Shown here piece by piece: positions 53,889 to 64,000 of a stretch of DNA of 64,000 nucleotides. Source of the DNA: Ostrinia nubilalis (taxonomy: Eukaryota; Arthropoda; Insecta; Lepidoptera; Crambidae); the NCBI RefSeq assembly GCF_963855985.1, contig NC_087118.1:4154001-4218000 (forward strand), written 5' to 3'. Every line of letters starts with the position of its first letter. Position 1 is the first letter of the stretch. The translations under genes and the position numbers were made by a program. A model generated the notes under the pieces. That model did not search any database and was not told the DNA's origin. It was given only the letters and a program-made list of their open reading frames with translations.

Positions 53889-54388
53889 TTAGTTCCATGC
53901 GCCACCGCACACTCGGCTCTCAAATCGTAGTTTTTCGTCCGCGCTGCACCCCCTTAACCTATCTATTGAAACAACTAATTCTCTATCCGGAAGTTGCAAC
54001 TTAAAAACTTTATCGTATCTCTCTAATATCTTATATGGACCTTGGTACGGACATGTTAATGATTTTTTTATCATGTCATTTCTTACAAATACATGCGAAC
54101 ATTTTTTTAATTCAGGGTGAATGAAAAATGATTTTGTGTATTTATTAGTAATGTCTTCCTTAATGGGTTTCAATTTATTTATAGTTTCGTTAATATTCTG
54201 TACAATCGTATAAGGTTCATATAAGGTATTTTCTGAACTTGAAAAAAATTCACCTGGCAGTCGTAGGGATCGTCCATAAACCATTTGAGCGGCGCTAATT
54301 CCTATATCCGACTTACTAGCAGCACGGAGTCCTAGCATTACGGTAGGAAGTTCCTGTGCCCAATTTTTACTGCCGTCTAGTCGTGCCA
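53889..54388 (-). pseudogene. Gypsy-C integrase C-terminal part
   Basis: The 166-residue frame holds the end of a Gypsy integrase: the ELPTVMLGLRAASKSDIGISAA helix after the core, then YGRSLRLPGEFF and the C-terminal CPYQGPYKILERYDKVFKL. It is cut from the core (56894-58075) by the TTAA element. The C-terminal end is followed by 530 bp without a gene (53357-53888). Confidence 0.85.
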
Positions 54389-54392
54389 TTAA

Positions 54393-56889
54393 GGCGATTA
54401 CATGGCCGAACGACCTTGAGCATTAGAGCGAGACAACGCGCCTCCCACCGCGCGCCCGCGCTTCTGCCCGATATCAAAGAGCGCTCAGAATACAGATGCG
54501 AAGCGCTGCCAATTCTAACATAACTGCCTACGGGAATGTCGACTCGATTTTAATTTACGCAGATCGAAAAGAATTGCGATGCTTATTTTGTGTTTCAAAA
54601 CAGAATTAAAAAAAAACATATTTTACAGAATAATAATAATTCTCGTCAGCATAATTTTCAAACTGAAACAAAATTAAAATATAATGATTATATTTCAATT
54701 AGTACATCATTATACTTCAATAAATACCTTAACTGTATGAAAAATAAACAGTTATTTCCTCCTGTAAAGTTTGCTCAAAGGGACATAAGCAGTTTGAAAG
54801 TTAGGCTGACGATATTCGTGTGTCTTAGTGGGCTTCTAAACAGTTTTTAAGTGTGTTTATGAGTACCTACCTAAATGTAAATGTCTGTCTGAGCAGGTAT
54901 TAAAATATTTTTGATCATTGAATACAATTTTAGATTTTACTTTCTCTGTTATTATTTTTTGTTATTATAATCCTGATAGTTATGATGAAATATGAGATTT
55001 TATTAAATTTTCGCGTTCTATTTCAACTAAAATAAATAAACATGGATTGAGCGATATTTTATATGAGTTACATGTCAAGTACGAATACGAATACTGTGTG
55101 TCGAAGCAACGCCACTACAGTGTAACAATGACAATATTAGGGTAGTTTAAAATATTTAAGCCCACCCGAACGGACGATTCCGCCAGCTGCCAGTCTGCTT
55201 GTGATCACGGCAGCCGAAAAATAAAGCCGCGTACAAAAAATACTTTTTTTTCTATGCGGTTATTATTTTTGATTTGATTTTGAAATAAATCATAAAAGAG
55301 CAATAAAAAGCAGTATTCTATATCAGAAAAGATGGCGATGTTTGAAGAAACTGTCTATGGATAATTTTTGTATTATTTTCCCATTTTCATCACTAAGTCA
55401 GTCAAAGTCAAAGTCAATCATTTTCATCACTAAACTTTGAATTTTTGTCGAAATCCAATATCTAATTAGGTACTACAAGTGATATTTAGTTATTATCGTT
55501 GGAAGGAAGAGATAATTAGAGCTAGAAATGTTTTTAAATGATCTTAAAAACAATCCACTAACACATTCCATTTTTTAAATCAATTTCTAAGTTAAGTTTT
55601 TTATCGTGTTTTGTACTTTTGTTAAACTTTGGCTGGCTTTTTTTCTGGATATAAAATGTTTTTTATTAGACTAAAGACATAATTATTGGATATTTATACC
55701 GAATAAAAAAATAGGTTTAGGTAAAATTTCAGAAAATAATAAATAAATCATAATAAATATCAATAAAAAAAGTAGCTCATTTAGGGTCAAATGGGCGAAC
55801 TTGTATTCAATATGACCTCACTTACGAAGTTTGTCTAACATTCTACCAAACACCTGTATATTTTATATTATTATCAGGGATAGAAATAGGTGGTATCTAT
55901 TTACCTAACCTTACTCGCGACGAGACGATTGAGCTAGATGAATCGAAAATTCCCTAGGAGTAATTCCGATTTTTTGTGGGGACGAATGAGATAAAAAAAC
56001 TCATACCTACCAAAACCAATGGACCAACGAGGTACCTTGTAAATTACCAATCGAAACGCAAAATGCACAAAAGTGATGTGATTGTTTCCAAGAAATTAAT
56101 AAAATACATTTTTGCTAATTACACAATTTAAATAATCCTTTGTAGGTATTTTTTGTTGTCTTGTGATTTCCTTTACATGTGCGTTGTTTTATTATTATTA
56201 CCTACTAATACATAAGAAAAAAATATATCTCGTCTCGAAGTGTATATTAATCTAGAATAAATAGATATAATCAGACAAATCTAGAAAAAATAGATTTAGC
56301 ATCTTGTGTACCTATGTATTTAAATTATTTTAAAATGTTTATATTAATGCCTATACTTATTTAAAATGACGTACTCAGATCACTAATTCAGCCGCCGAAC
56401 TACTATGAGTATACCGAGTGTACCATCTGCGCTATAAATTCTTTATAGAAAAACAAAGGAGCGGAGCGGGCCGACATGCGACACAGCCTCCCCGTGCGAA
56501 CGCTAGTGAAAGACTGAGCTCCCGCTATCGCGCGGCCCGCGCGTGGTAATTACAGGGTATTTTGAATGTATGACACGTAATACATGATTTTTGAAAAAAA
56601 TGAACAACAATTTTTTAGACCATAAAATTTTCTATCATTTGGTGAAAGAATCATTAAAATCGCTTCAGCAGTTTAGGAGTAGTAGGAAATTTCTTTGGTG
56701 AAATTAGAAGAAAGTTAAGATTTTTTTTTGTCAAAACTAATAGTTGTAACGAAAAAAACGAACAACAATTTTTTAGTTTAAGATATTATACATCTCACAC
56801 ATATTTTTTTTTCTTGTTTGGATCATCCATTTAGGAGGAGTAGGGATTCAAAGAGAGGTCTATTTTGCAGTTTTGCCTCACCTATCGCC
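54393..56889. mobile_element. TTAA-flanked 2.5-kb non-autonomous element in Gypsy-C integrase
   Basis: TTAA lies at 54389-54392 and 56890-56893. The ends are a short inverted GGCGAT. Integrase coding is in phase on both sides counting one TTAA. TTAA targets are typical of piggyBac and Kolobok. No transposase; two GC-rich patches (54415-54475, 56455-56545) and a TATA/initiator-like stretch near 55140-55200 are the only landmarks. Confidence 0.7.
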
Positions 56890-56893
56890 TTAA

Positions 56894-58075
56894 CGATGCC
56901 TTGACACATCGGTGCCATCTTTCTACAGCTCCGTTGCTCTGCGGATGGTATGGAGTTGTTCTTATCTTTTGAATACCTAAATATGACATTAAAATTGAAA
57001 ATAACTTGCTCTCAAATTGTCTGCCCTGGTCGCTTGTGAGCTTAACAGGGCAGCCAAACCTACAAATCCAACCTTCATACAAGGTTTTTGCTACTACCTC
57101 AGCTGTTATCTCTTTTAATGGAAATGCCTCTGGCCAACCAGTGCCCCTATCTATAACTGTTAAACAATACCTATAATCATTTGTAGTAACAGGTAGTGGT
57201 CCTATGAGGTCTACATGTATGTGGTCAAATCTATCCACTTGTGAAAATTTACCATAATTAGAAATCGTGTGTCTATTTGTCTTAGCTTTTTGACAATTTA
57301 TGCAAGTTTTACTCCATAAACCTATATCCTTGTTCATGTTAGGCCAAAAAAATCTATCTTTAATCATTTTCTGTGACGTACGCAAACCTGGATGACTAAG
57401 ATTATGAATAGCATGAAAAACATCTTTTCTAAATTTCTCTGTAAGATAAGGTCTTGCAATTCCAGTCGAAATTTCACAATAAATAGCCTTATTGGTATTT
57501 GGTATTAAAATTTCTTTTAATTGGTGTTGAGAACTGTTTAAATACATTTTGAGCTCGTCATCAGAACTTTGATCTTCTGCTAATTTTTCAAAATTAATAA
57601 CGCTTGAAGTGCATTCTATGGTATCCACTCGGGATAATGCGTCTGCGACAATGTTATCTTGACCGCTTACATGTCGAATATCCGTGGTAAACTCACTTAT
57701 AAATAACAACTGTCTGACCCGTCTCGGGCTCTCTTTGTTGTTATTTTTACCTAATTTTGAGAAAGCGAATGTTAATGGCTTATGGTCTGTGAAAATGATT
57801 AATTCTTTACCTTCGAATAAGCTTCTAAAATGTTCCATGGCTAAAAATATTGCGAGTAACTCCCTATCATAGTACGTGCTATATTTTATTTGTGTCTCAT
57901 TCAGTTTGCGTGAAAAATATCCAAGCGGATGCCATTGACCGTCTACGTACTGTTGCAAAACGGCTCCTACGCAACTATTCGACGCGTCAGCGAAAAGGGC
58001 AAATGGCGCGTCAATAGACGGGTATGACAACGTGACTGCCTCTATGAGTTTATTTTTGCACTCCGAGAATGCTTA
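56894..58075 (-). CDS. Gypsy-C RNase H and integrase N-terminal/core
   Basis: Minus-strand frame of about 390 codons. RNase H has FALFADASNSCVGAVLQQ, YYDRELLAI and the FTDHKPLT motif (about 82). Integrase has an HHCC finger (H...H in IHNLSHPG, C...C in CINCQKAK) and core residues D in HVDLIGP, D in TSDQGRQFES and E in GAVERWH. In the same frame as the RT but separated from it by a single TAA (58073-58075). The TTAA element ends it at 56894. Confidence 0.9.
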
Positions 58076-59518
58076 ATCGGCATCCGGTGTCCAACATATT
58101 AATGTCTTGTCATTTTTTTTAGCGTTACCAATGAAACTATCTAATATTTTTAAATATTCGGCAGCTTTAGGTAGGTGGTTCCTATAAAAATTGACCATTC
58201 CTAAAAATTTTCGTAACTGACTTACATTTTCAGGTTTTGGATATTCTAAAATTGCTTTAACTTTTGTTTCTAATGGCCTAATACCTTTTACTGTGACTTC
58301 ATAACCCAAAAATTCTATACTCGTTGCCTTGAATGTACATTTCTCTAAATTAATTGTTATACCGTATTCATCCAATCGTTTAAATATTTGTTCTAAGTGT
58401 TCGTTGTGTGTTTTATCATTTGCTGACGCAATCAAAATATCGTCGCAGTAACAGTACACGAAGTCTAAACCTGATAATACTGAGTTAGTCATAAAACGTT
58501 GGAACGTTTGGGAAGCGTTTCTCAAACCAAAGGTCATGCGTTCAAATTCGTAAAGTCCGAACGGTGTCGTAATGGCTGTTTTGGGTACATCGTCCGGATT
58601 AATTAAAATATTGTGGTATGCTTTTTTTATATCGATTTTAGAAAATATTGTTTTTCCATTAAGTAAATATGTAAAATCTTGAACTCTCGGGATAGGATAC
58701 CTATCAGGCTTAGTAATGGCATTCAAAGCTCTATAGTCACCACAAGGGCGAACTTGACCATCTTTTTTGGGAACTAAATGTAAGGGACTGGCCCATGCCG
58801 ATTTTGAGGGTTTACATATACCTGCTTCTAACATATTCTCGAATTCTTCTCTAGCTAATTTATAACGATTCGGCGGTAATGGTCTAGGTTTGCAAAATAC
58901 AGGTGGACCTGTAGTTTCTATATAGTGATAAACAGAATGCTTGGGTGCCTCCTTAAACGACAAAGGTTTGAGAACCTCTGGATATCGTTTTAATATCTCA
59001 TATATCGGGTGGTCGCTTCGCAAGGTCGAAATAGCCAACTCAGAGTTGTTTACGATCGATCCATACACTGCAAAATTAGTTAATTTATCTAATAAACAAC
59101 GGCCATTAATATCAATGATTAACCTATGATAGTTAAGGAAATCTACCCCTAAAATAGGTTGTTTGACGTCACATATTATGAAAGTCCACTTGAAAGGTCT
59201 CCTCAAATTTAGGTCAAGTGTGAGTGTTTTGGTTCCGTAGGTTTTTATTTCCGTGCCGTTTGCTGCGAACAATTTAAAGTTAGAGTTAAGACACAGTTCC
59301 TGTTTATTTTTAATTACTGATTTGGGCAAAACGGATACATGCGCACCTGAATCAATTAAAAATTTTATGCGAGAAATTCTGTCACTTACTATCAGGCGGT
59401 AGTCCTTCATCGTGCAGCCTCCCGCCGTCTGCTGCACCTCATCTAGTTTCCCGATGACGTTGATGGCGGGGCCTGCGATGGTGTTGCAGGTTTCCTCCAG
59501 TTGCACGGCGGTACACAC
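58073..59518 (-). CDS. Gypsy-C aspartic protease and reverse transcriptase
   Basis: The frame of 481 residues is entered from gag by a -1 shift at 59446-59452, so the first about 22 codons may not be used. Protease: [13 protein letters not shown] (D56-G58) and [54 protein letters not shown] and the catalytic YCDD (in [12 protein letters not shown]), then [13 protein letters not shown] and [14 protein letters not shown] instead of the usual YVDD or YIDD is a mild oddity. The frame stops at 58073 with one TAA before RNase H. Confidence 0.93.
   Translation of the reverse strand: MCTAVQLEETCNTIAGPAINVIGKLDEVQQTAGGCTMKDYRLIVSDRISRIKFLIDSGAHVSVLPKSVIKNKQELCLNSNFKLFAANGTEIKTYGTKTLTLDLNLRRPFKWTFIICDVKQPILGVDFLNYHRLIIDINGRCLLDKLTNFAVYGSIVNNSELAISTLRSDHPIYEILKRYPEVLKPLSFKEAPKHSVYHYIETTGPPVFCKPRPLPPNRYKLAREEFENMLEAGICKPSKSAWASPLHLVPKKDGQVRPCGDYRALNAITKPDRYPIPRVQDFTYLLNGKTIFSKIDIKKAYHNILINPDDVPKTAITTPFGLYEFERMTFGLRNASQTFQRFMTNSVLSGLDFVYCYCDDILIASANDKTHNEHLEQIFKRLDEYGITINLEKCTFKATSIEFLGYEVTVKGIRPLETKVKAILEYPKPENVSQLRKFLGMVNFYRNHLPKAAEYLKILDSFIGNAKKNDKTLICWTPDAD
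59443..59452 (-). promoter_or_regulatory. Gypsy-C gag-pol -1 frameshift site G GGA AAC
   Basis: In gag phase the codons read TCG GGA AAC TAG. The heptamer matches the consensus slippery signal and abuts the stop. Pol is in the -1 frame. Confidence 0.65.
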
Positions 59519-60348
59519 TTTCTGGCTCGCGCTCTAAATCTGTAGTGGTACGAACACAACCAATTGGGACTGTCAGGCGTTCTGCCGCTCCTGGTAGCTG
59601 ACTGCGAAAAATTCCAGTTTCTGCCTCTGCTCCTACTCCTGCCTCTAAACCTTTCCTTGTCCTGATTCATCTCTTCCATTTTCATGTTTATTTTAGATAT
59701 TTCCGCCATGATTGCTGCCACATCGAATGCTGTTACCGGTTCTTGACGACTACGGGAAACCTCGCTGATGCGTGCTGGCTGGTAAGTTTCCATTATTTTG
59801 TCTGCTACACTTGCTAGACTGTCCAGGTCCTGGGACGATGTTACTGTGAGGACAGCTCTCACCGAGGAAGGTAAGTGGCCTTGCCAGAGTATATTCAGGG
59901 TATCATCTTCTATTTTTCCTCTAGCCAACTCTTTCATTCTTCTCAATAGCTGACTAGGCTTTTGGTCTCCTAATTCCACTTCTGAAATCAACTTCTGTAT
60001 TTGTCTAGCTTCTGACTCCTCATAAATTTGCAATAGTCTATTTTTTAATGTTTCGAATTTGTCTTGCTCCGGTGGTTTCGCCAATATATCTGCCACTTGC
60101 TGTATCGCCTCCTTGTTTAGTTTTGCTACGACCATGTAGTATTTGTTCATATCTGACATTTTTTGTGGTGTCAGGATGGCCTCCACTTGCACAAACCACA
60201 GGCGTGGGTTTTCAGGCCAAAAATCGGGTATTCTGCCTGCAACCGATACTGTCGCGATTTCGGTTTTGTGTTCAGGTGGTTCCTGAGCTGAACTTGCTGG
60301 CGGCGGCATCGTCGCGTACATGTTTTTGCACGCAAATTCCGAGCACAC
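59443..60348 (-). CDS. Gypsy-C gag
   Basis: A 301-residue capsid protein. A proline-rich start (the ATG at residue 11, [13 protein letters not shown], is also possible) is followed by the Ty3/Gypsy capsid core [20 protein letters not shown] to [13 protein letters not shown] (about 40-150). The arginine-rich C-terminus (RGRSRSRGR) and a weak Cys/His group ([18 protein letters not shown]) replace a classical zinc knuckle. The 5' LTR lies 39 bp upstream. Intact to the frameshift site. Confidence 0.9.
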   Translation of the reverse strand: MCSEFACKNMYATMPPPASSAQEPPEHKTEIATVSVAGRIPDFWPENPRLWFVQVEAILTPQKMSDMNKYYMVVAKLNKEAIQQVADILAKPPEQDKFETLKNRLLQIYEESEARQIQKLISEVELGDQKPSQLLRRMKELARGKIEDDTLNILWQGHLPSSVRAVLTVTSSQDLDSLASVADKIMETYQPARISEVSRSRQEPVTAFDVAAIMAEISKINMKMEEMNQDKERFRGRSRSRGRNWNFSQSATRSGRTPDSPNWLCSYHYRFRARARKCVPPCNWRKPATPSQAPPSTSSGN

Positions 60349-60386
60349 TGCACTGTATCGCGTACTCTGTGTCGCGGGTCACCACG

Positions 60387-60498
60387 TATAGGAGCGGGCG
60401 TGTGTGTGTGTCTAGCCAGTGTGAGGAGGCGGAATGAAACAACCGTTTCCGAGTGCGATCTAAATGCGACTGTTTATTCATGAGTGTGAACCCCTACA
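60387..60498 (-). repeat. Gypsy-C 5' LTR
   Basis: Identical to 46629-46740. Target TTAC follows at 60499-60502. Confidence 0.95.
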
Positions 60499-60502
60499 TT
60501 AC

Positions 60503-60767
60503 GAATCGCGGCCTTTTTCGCGGCGGCCTCCGCGGCGGCTTCCGCGGCGGCTTCAGCTGCTTCGATTTCGATTTCCGCCCTCTTACCTGCAGCTTCAATA
60601 GTGAGTCGCCGTGCTGCAGAGGATGTGCGCGTGGACCGGCTGCCCTCACTTTTCAGCCTTTCACTCCCCACTTTCACTTCAGTGCCAACCTTCAGTGCCT
60701 CGTCTTCGTCCTTCAACTGTCGGCGTGTTTTGACTCCGGCGCCGCGGGGGGTGCGAAGCAGAGACAT
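60503..60767 (-). pseudogene. BEL-B gag N-terminus
   Basis: It starts at the ATG at 60767 (MSLLRTPRGAGVKTRRQLKD) and reads a charged region, then SSAARRLTIEAAGKRAEIEI and an alanine/glutamate helix of four AAEAAAEAA-like repeats, typical of BEL/Pao gag N-termini. The gene is cut at 60503 by Gypsy-C, and the rest is at 46247-46624. The 5' LTR of BEL-B begins 56 bp upstream. Confidence 0.7.
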
Positions 60768-60822
60768 GTTGTTGACGTATCACTGAGTTCACAAATCGAT
60801 GATTCGGCTCGTAGGACCACTT

Positions 60823-61407
60823 TGTAGGCGATGTAGGTCGATGGGTGAACGATGAGATGAATAAAAGAAATGAAAGTCCAGTTTGTAAGTGAAAATAACC
60901 GAAAGGCGCGTCCGGGGGTGCGTACGTGCGTTCGCGGAAGTTGTTGGATCACGACTGGCGCGGCTCTCGGCCGCGTGTGCGGCGCGGTGGGCCGCGAGTG
61001 GCTTCTGACCATAAAAGGACAGAGGCCTCCGGCCAATCAGCGGGCCGCATCGTTAACGGCTAGCTCTAGCATGTTCTAGGCGCGACAATATTATTACCTA
61101 CGCGCACCCGGAGTTGCGTATTATTTATTGATACCAAAACCAAACATAAACCATGTAGGTAAACAACCGTTATATCCAAATGGGATATAAAAACATTTAG
61201 TCTTGTAAGAATAGATAATTGCACATACATATAGCATTCTAAACACATATTTCAGTTACTGAAAAAGGTAAATCTAGTAGGTAACAGAAGTTTCGTAAAC
61301 AAAATGCAAGGTTATTAATAATTATTTTAGTTACATGATATATCTCAAGAAACATAAATACGTAGATCTAGCTACCTAGTATCTACTCTTGGTGGCCATC
61401 GTCAACA
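60823..61407 (-). repeat. BEL-B 5' LTR
   Basis: 585 bp, near identical to 36953-37536; TGT...ACA ends; GATAG follows at 61408-61412. Confidence 0.92.
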
Positions 61408-61582
61408 GATAGTTCACCTCACTTGATACACAGAGTCACGTTTTTATGTAGGTAGTTATAGTTCACGTAATCACTGAATACCACGCGGCGAGGATCCGGC
61501 TCGAATAAAGAGATGTACGGTTTGTACGCTCTTGAGTGATATGTTGCTGATAGAAGAGAGGAATGAAAGTCTGATATAAACT
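61408..61582 (-). other. BEL-A 5' leader
   Basis: Non-coding sequence between the 5' LTR and the BEL-B insertion site. It contains TTCGAGCCGGATCC, a primer-binding-like motif, at about 61492-61505 on the minus strand. It continues at 36802-36952. Confidence 0.5.
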
Positions 61583-61773
61583 GATATAACTGTATTGATA
61601 CTGATACTTATGCTAAGTGATAGAATGATAGTGAGAACGCGCACGGTATGAACGATGACCGAACATGAACTGATGAAATTATAAATGTGGAGTAAAAATG
61701 CTGATGTGACGCGAACTTATGAAACAATGTAAAATGCTGACGCGCAATTTGGTACGTGCTACTGGCTCGTACA
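61583..61773 (-). repeat. BEL-A 5' LTR (191-bp identical block)
   Basis: Identical to 3728-3918; the minus strand starts TGTACGAGCC at 61773. Confidence 0.7.
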
Positions 61774-62688
61774 AAGAGGATGCGTAAAGTGTTAAATTTA
61801 AGTGTAGATTCGGCGAACAGTGACTGTGAGGACGATATGTTTTACATTGACACAATTAAGGAGGACAAAAAACTGAGTAAGTCATCGAAAGAGTGGTTTG
61901 AATATATAAAATGCCAAGGTAAACAAATATTGTTAAAAATAGATACAGGTTCAATGATAAATGTTATTTCTAAAGAAAATTTTCTGTGCCTCGGTTATTC
62001 TATTGAACAACTTAAACCGTTCTCTAAGCGAGTGCACTCTTTTACAGGTAATCGATTGCCTATTATGGGTGTTGTTGATTTGAACATATTTTATCGTAAT
62101 CAACCTTATAATTTACCTTTTGTTGTTGCCAATTTTAACTGTCAAAATATTCTAGGATTGGAAGGATGTATTAATTCTATTAATCTCGATAATTATTCTA
62201 ATTTATTTGAGGGACTTGGAAAGTTGCCAGGTAAATATTCTATTGTTATTGACAAAAATGTACAGCCGGTAATCTCACCTACGAGGAAAATACCATTGGG
62301 CCTTAAAGATAAATTATTGATAGAATTAAGGAGAATGGAAAGCATTGGGGTGGTAAGAAAAGTGACACATCCGACTGATTGGGTAAACGCAATTGTTTTG
62401 GTGGCTAAAAAGGATGGTAGCATTCGTGTATGTTTGGACCCTAGACCTTTGAACCGAGCGGTGCGCCGCGCGCGGTACCCGCTGCCGACGGTGCCGGAGC
62501 TGGCCGCGAGGCTGCGCGGCGCCTGCGTGTTCAGCGTGCTGGACGCGCGCTGTGGGTTCTGGATGGTGCAGATCGATGACGCCAGCGCAGACCTGTGTAC
62601 CTTCAGTACACCCTTCGGACGTTACCGGACGGACGGAAATTTACTAATTAATAACAATGAAAAAAATATAAATGTTAATTTTATTTAA
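61774..62688 (+). pseudogene. Ty3/Gypsy protease and RT N-terminal fragment
   Basis: The frame of about 305 codons, open from the BEL-A edge, has a retropepsin (LLKIDTGSMINVISK, then ILGLEGC) and the first RT blocks (VLVAKKDGSIRVCLDPRPLN, VFSVLDARCGFWMVQID, TFSTPFGRYR), close to the K02A2.6-type group. RT is cut off at about 62628 before the YxDD box; the last 20 codons are unrelated AT-rich sequence. Codon use switches abruptly from AT-rich to GC-rich at about 62455. The upstream half is not found on the other side of BEL-A, so it was truncated before or during that insertion. Confidence 0.8.
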
Positions 62689-63840
62689 AGAGAAATTAAG
62701 TAATGAATGAAAGCTAAGAATAAATGGAAGATTATTTTAAAAGTATAATGATACTAACTGATGAAGATAATGATGAAAAATTAAGTTCCTAAAGGATAAT
62801 TTATCTTGATTACAACTATTTTATACCTTATTTAATAGTAGGTACATGATTATTATGTAAGAGAATGTTGATGATTGTAAGGGATGATTATAAACAAAAT
62901 AGTGGGCGTAGAAAGATAATTTTATTGCATAAAAATTAATAAGATTTATAATTTGTGTTTCAAATAAACATTTTTAATTCATAACTATAATAATTGTTTT
63001 ATTTAAGATCATAATTCATTAAAACGAGTTATATTATATATCAAATACCATATAAAATTAAATATTTAAGCTAAATTATCAATTTATACTTGCATAATAC
63101 CTTACCTGGCTGATCCTTTACGACCTAAAAATTATGGAAATTGTCATTTATTACCTTGGTTTTGTAGTTTTGTAAATAAAAAATAGACTTACGTCCTGAG
63201 TAACTTGCCTAGGACGAATATTTGAGGGGTGTAAAGGTCTTTTTATTGAAATTTTGAGGGCGTAAAGGAAATCTATCTCAGTAAATACAGCTCTAGTCCA
63301 GTTTTACTATATTCCCTCGGAAAAAGCTGTGAATTCTAAGCACTTTCTTCTTAGGTCACATTTTAATAGCTCTAAAAACAAAAAAGTTACTGTCAAATAA
63401 AAATAAAAAAAAACGTTTTTTTCTTCTCCTGAAAAGTCGTACTTTGTCCTTTACGACCTTTGAGCCCAGAGGTATCGATATACTCATTACATAACAGTTA
63501 CTCATCTATTTAGTAACTATTAGACACTCTATCCATTTTCTGACAAGCTTGCAAGACTTTGAAGGCTGTACTGGAACAAAATTCAATAGGCTTCGCAAAG
63601 TTACGAATCCTAACGTCTTCAGAATGTCACTATGACTACTTATCGTATATTTAGTCACCAGAACAGATACAACTGAGGAAAGAAAAAAAATCCATGTATG
63701 AAAGCATACCAAACATTTTATCAGCGGAGGTACTAACGGCTTGCCCAGTTTTTCTCAAGTAGTATTTATTTAAGCATTTGGCTCCTAGTCTATAAAATTA
63801 TGGCCAAGGAAGTTTCCAAAGTACTCCATTGGAGTCTGTA
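62689..63840. other. AT-rich region without recognisable gene
   Basis: No credible frame. The 68-codon minus frame at 63506-63712 has no recognised relative. Confidence 0.4.
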
Positions 63841-63932
63841 CTGTGGTATATTTACATTGTTTTATATTTGAATGTGTGCGGGTATCGGAACAATAAATCA
63901 GTGCTTAACCAACTTGGGCGTGTTTTACTTCA
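63841..63932 (+). repeat. Probable LTR end and primer-binding site of another retrotransposon
   Basis: AATAAA at 63892-63897, an LTR-like end TTACTTCA at 63932, then TGGTGGCAGCGGTGCG from 63933, which fits a tRNA primer-binding start (TGG). The element would run rightward out of the window; the LTR start was not identified. Confidence 0.4.
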
Positions 63933-64000
63933 TGGTGGCAGCGGTGCGTAAATCTTTAAAATTTTATAAATCTTTAGTAATTTTGTGCAAACCGTGTCGT

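Larger units (their letters stand above)
46629..60498 (-). mobile_element. Gypsy-C: Ty3/Gypsy retrotransposon in BEL-B gag
   Basis: Identical 112-bp LTRs (46629-46740, 60387-60498), target TTAC duplicated at 46625-46628 and 60499-60502, primer-binding-like GTGGTGACCCGCGAC next to the 5' LTR, and a purine tract (AAAAAAAGGGGGGTATAC) before the 3' LTR. Gag, protease-RT, RNase H and integrase follow in order. Two inserts (54393-56889 and the transposon around 49315-52642) inflate it from about 6 kb to 13.9 kb. Confidence 0.93.
36953..61407 (-). mobile_element. BEL-B: second BEL/Pao element, pol missing, 24.5 kb with insertions
   Basis: LTRs of 584 and 585 bp start TGT and end ACA. The target GATAG is duplicated at 36948-36952 and 61408-61412. 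On the minus strand the 5' LTR is followed by a primer-binding-like GTGGTCCTACGAGCCGAATC, and the 3' LTR is preceded by the purine tract AGGGGGGAGGA. Gag (60503-60767, 46247-46624, 44732-46246) and protease remnants (43757-44119) are visible; RT, RNase H and integrase are not. The place where they should be (37537-43756) is occupied by a CpG-rich element and a repeat array. It lies in the BEL-A 5' leader. Confidence 0.88.
3728..61773 (-). mobile_element. BEL-A: BEL/Pao retrotransposon with env, split by many insertions
   Basis: Two identical 191-bp direct repeats (3728-3918 and 61583-61773) bound the element. Read on the minus strand, the pieces come in the normal BEL/Pao order: leader (61408-61582, continuing 36802-36952), gag (36613-36801, 32905-33542), gag/protease (31085-32183), protease/RT/RNase H (13555-15648), integrase (11900-13512), env (9444-10769 and 4061-4643), 3' LTR. 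Every break coincides with an inserted element, and five of those have exact target duplications. Subtracting insertions leaves about 8.4 kb, a normal size. The 5-mers next to the LTRs (GAGAG at 3723-3727, AAGAG at 61774-61778) match at four of five positions. The LTR outer edge at 3728/61583 is the least certain boundary. Confidence 0.75.

Noticed and set aside
60453..60827. 124-codon plus frame rich in arginine and glycine
   Set aside because: Antisense of the alanine/glutamate-rich BEL-B gag N-terminus and the Gypsy-C LTR.

Overview
The window is a stretch of moth or butterfly (Lepidoptera) nuclear DNA made almost entirely of transposable elements nested inside one another. The assignment rests on several repeats typical of lepidopteran genomes: the TTTTGCCCGCGGCTTC family, the GGACGTCCACTGCTGAACAT LINE tail, and the GGGTGTCTATGGGCGG tail. 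The AT-rich background with scattered CpG-rich patches fits as well. I cannot name the species. I see no ordinary host gene; the nearest thing is a CpG-rich promoter with an orphan first exon near 38.4-38.7 kb.

Nesting, outermost first. (1) BEL-A, a minus-strand BEL/Pao retrotransposon with an F-like env gene, runs from 3728 to 61773. Its 191-bp LTR segments are identical. Its own DNA is only about 8.4 kb; the rest is insertions. (2) Inside BEL-A: a 4.8-kb element in env (4644-9443, target duplication ACTT); a 1.1-kb DNA element between integrase and env (10779-11899); a 15.4-kb Polinton/Maverick in the protease region (15649-31084, duplication CCCCTT); a CCGACTTC-family element in gag (32184-32904); a FLYWCH/MULE transposon in gag (33543-36612, duplication ACCGAATCC); and a second retrotransposon, BEL-B, in the 5' leader (36953-61407, duplication GATAG). 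(3) Inside BEL-B: a TIR-bounded CpG-rich element, a repeat array, a segment with a THAP exon, and Gypsy-C (46629-60498, duplication TTAC, identical 112-bp LTRs). (4) Inside Gypsy-C: a TTAA-flanked 2.5-kb element in integrase (54393-56889) and a four-exon Mutator-type transposase gene with a YqaJ nuclease domain (49315-52642). That gene is itself split by a hAT-like MITE (51109-51382, duplication TCAGATCC). Outside BEL-A lie the 5' half of a LINE (1-1681), a THAP exon, a SINE-like sequence, a Gypsy protease-RT fragment (61774-62688) and the apparent end of another LTR at the right edge.

The Polinton is the most complete system. Left-arm genes are on the plus strand: a spliced gene of unknown function, protein-primed DNA polymerase B, and a small unknown gene. 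Right-arm genes are on the minus strand: packaging ATPase, a DUF8207-like protein, a fibre-like protein, integrase with chromodomain, a PLA2/pX-like protein, an adenain-like protease, penton, a 48-residue basic protein, major capsid protein and an unknown 164-residue protein. Three features of it deserve attention. The PLA2 gene ends in the slippery heptamer A AAA AAC followed directly by TGA, and the protease lies in the -1 frame with no early ATG. The last four genes are joined by ATGA stop-start overlaps. Each terminal repeat carries its own 33/34-bp hairpin. The polymerase has one in-frame stop and the DUF8207-like gene one frame break, so this copy looks recently dead.

Most elements are broken by stops, frameshifts or nested insertions, yet their LTRs or TIRs are identical or nearly so. 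This implies a rapid recent series of insertions.
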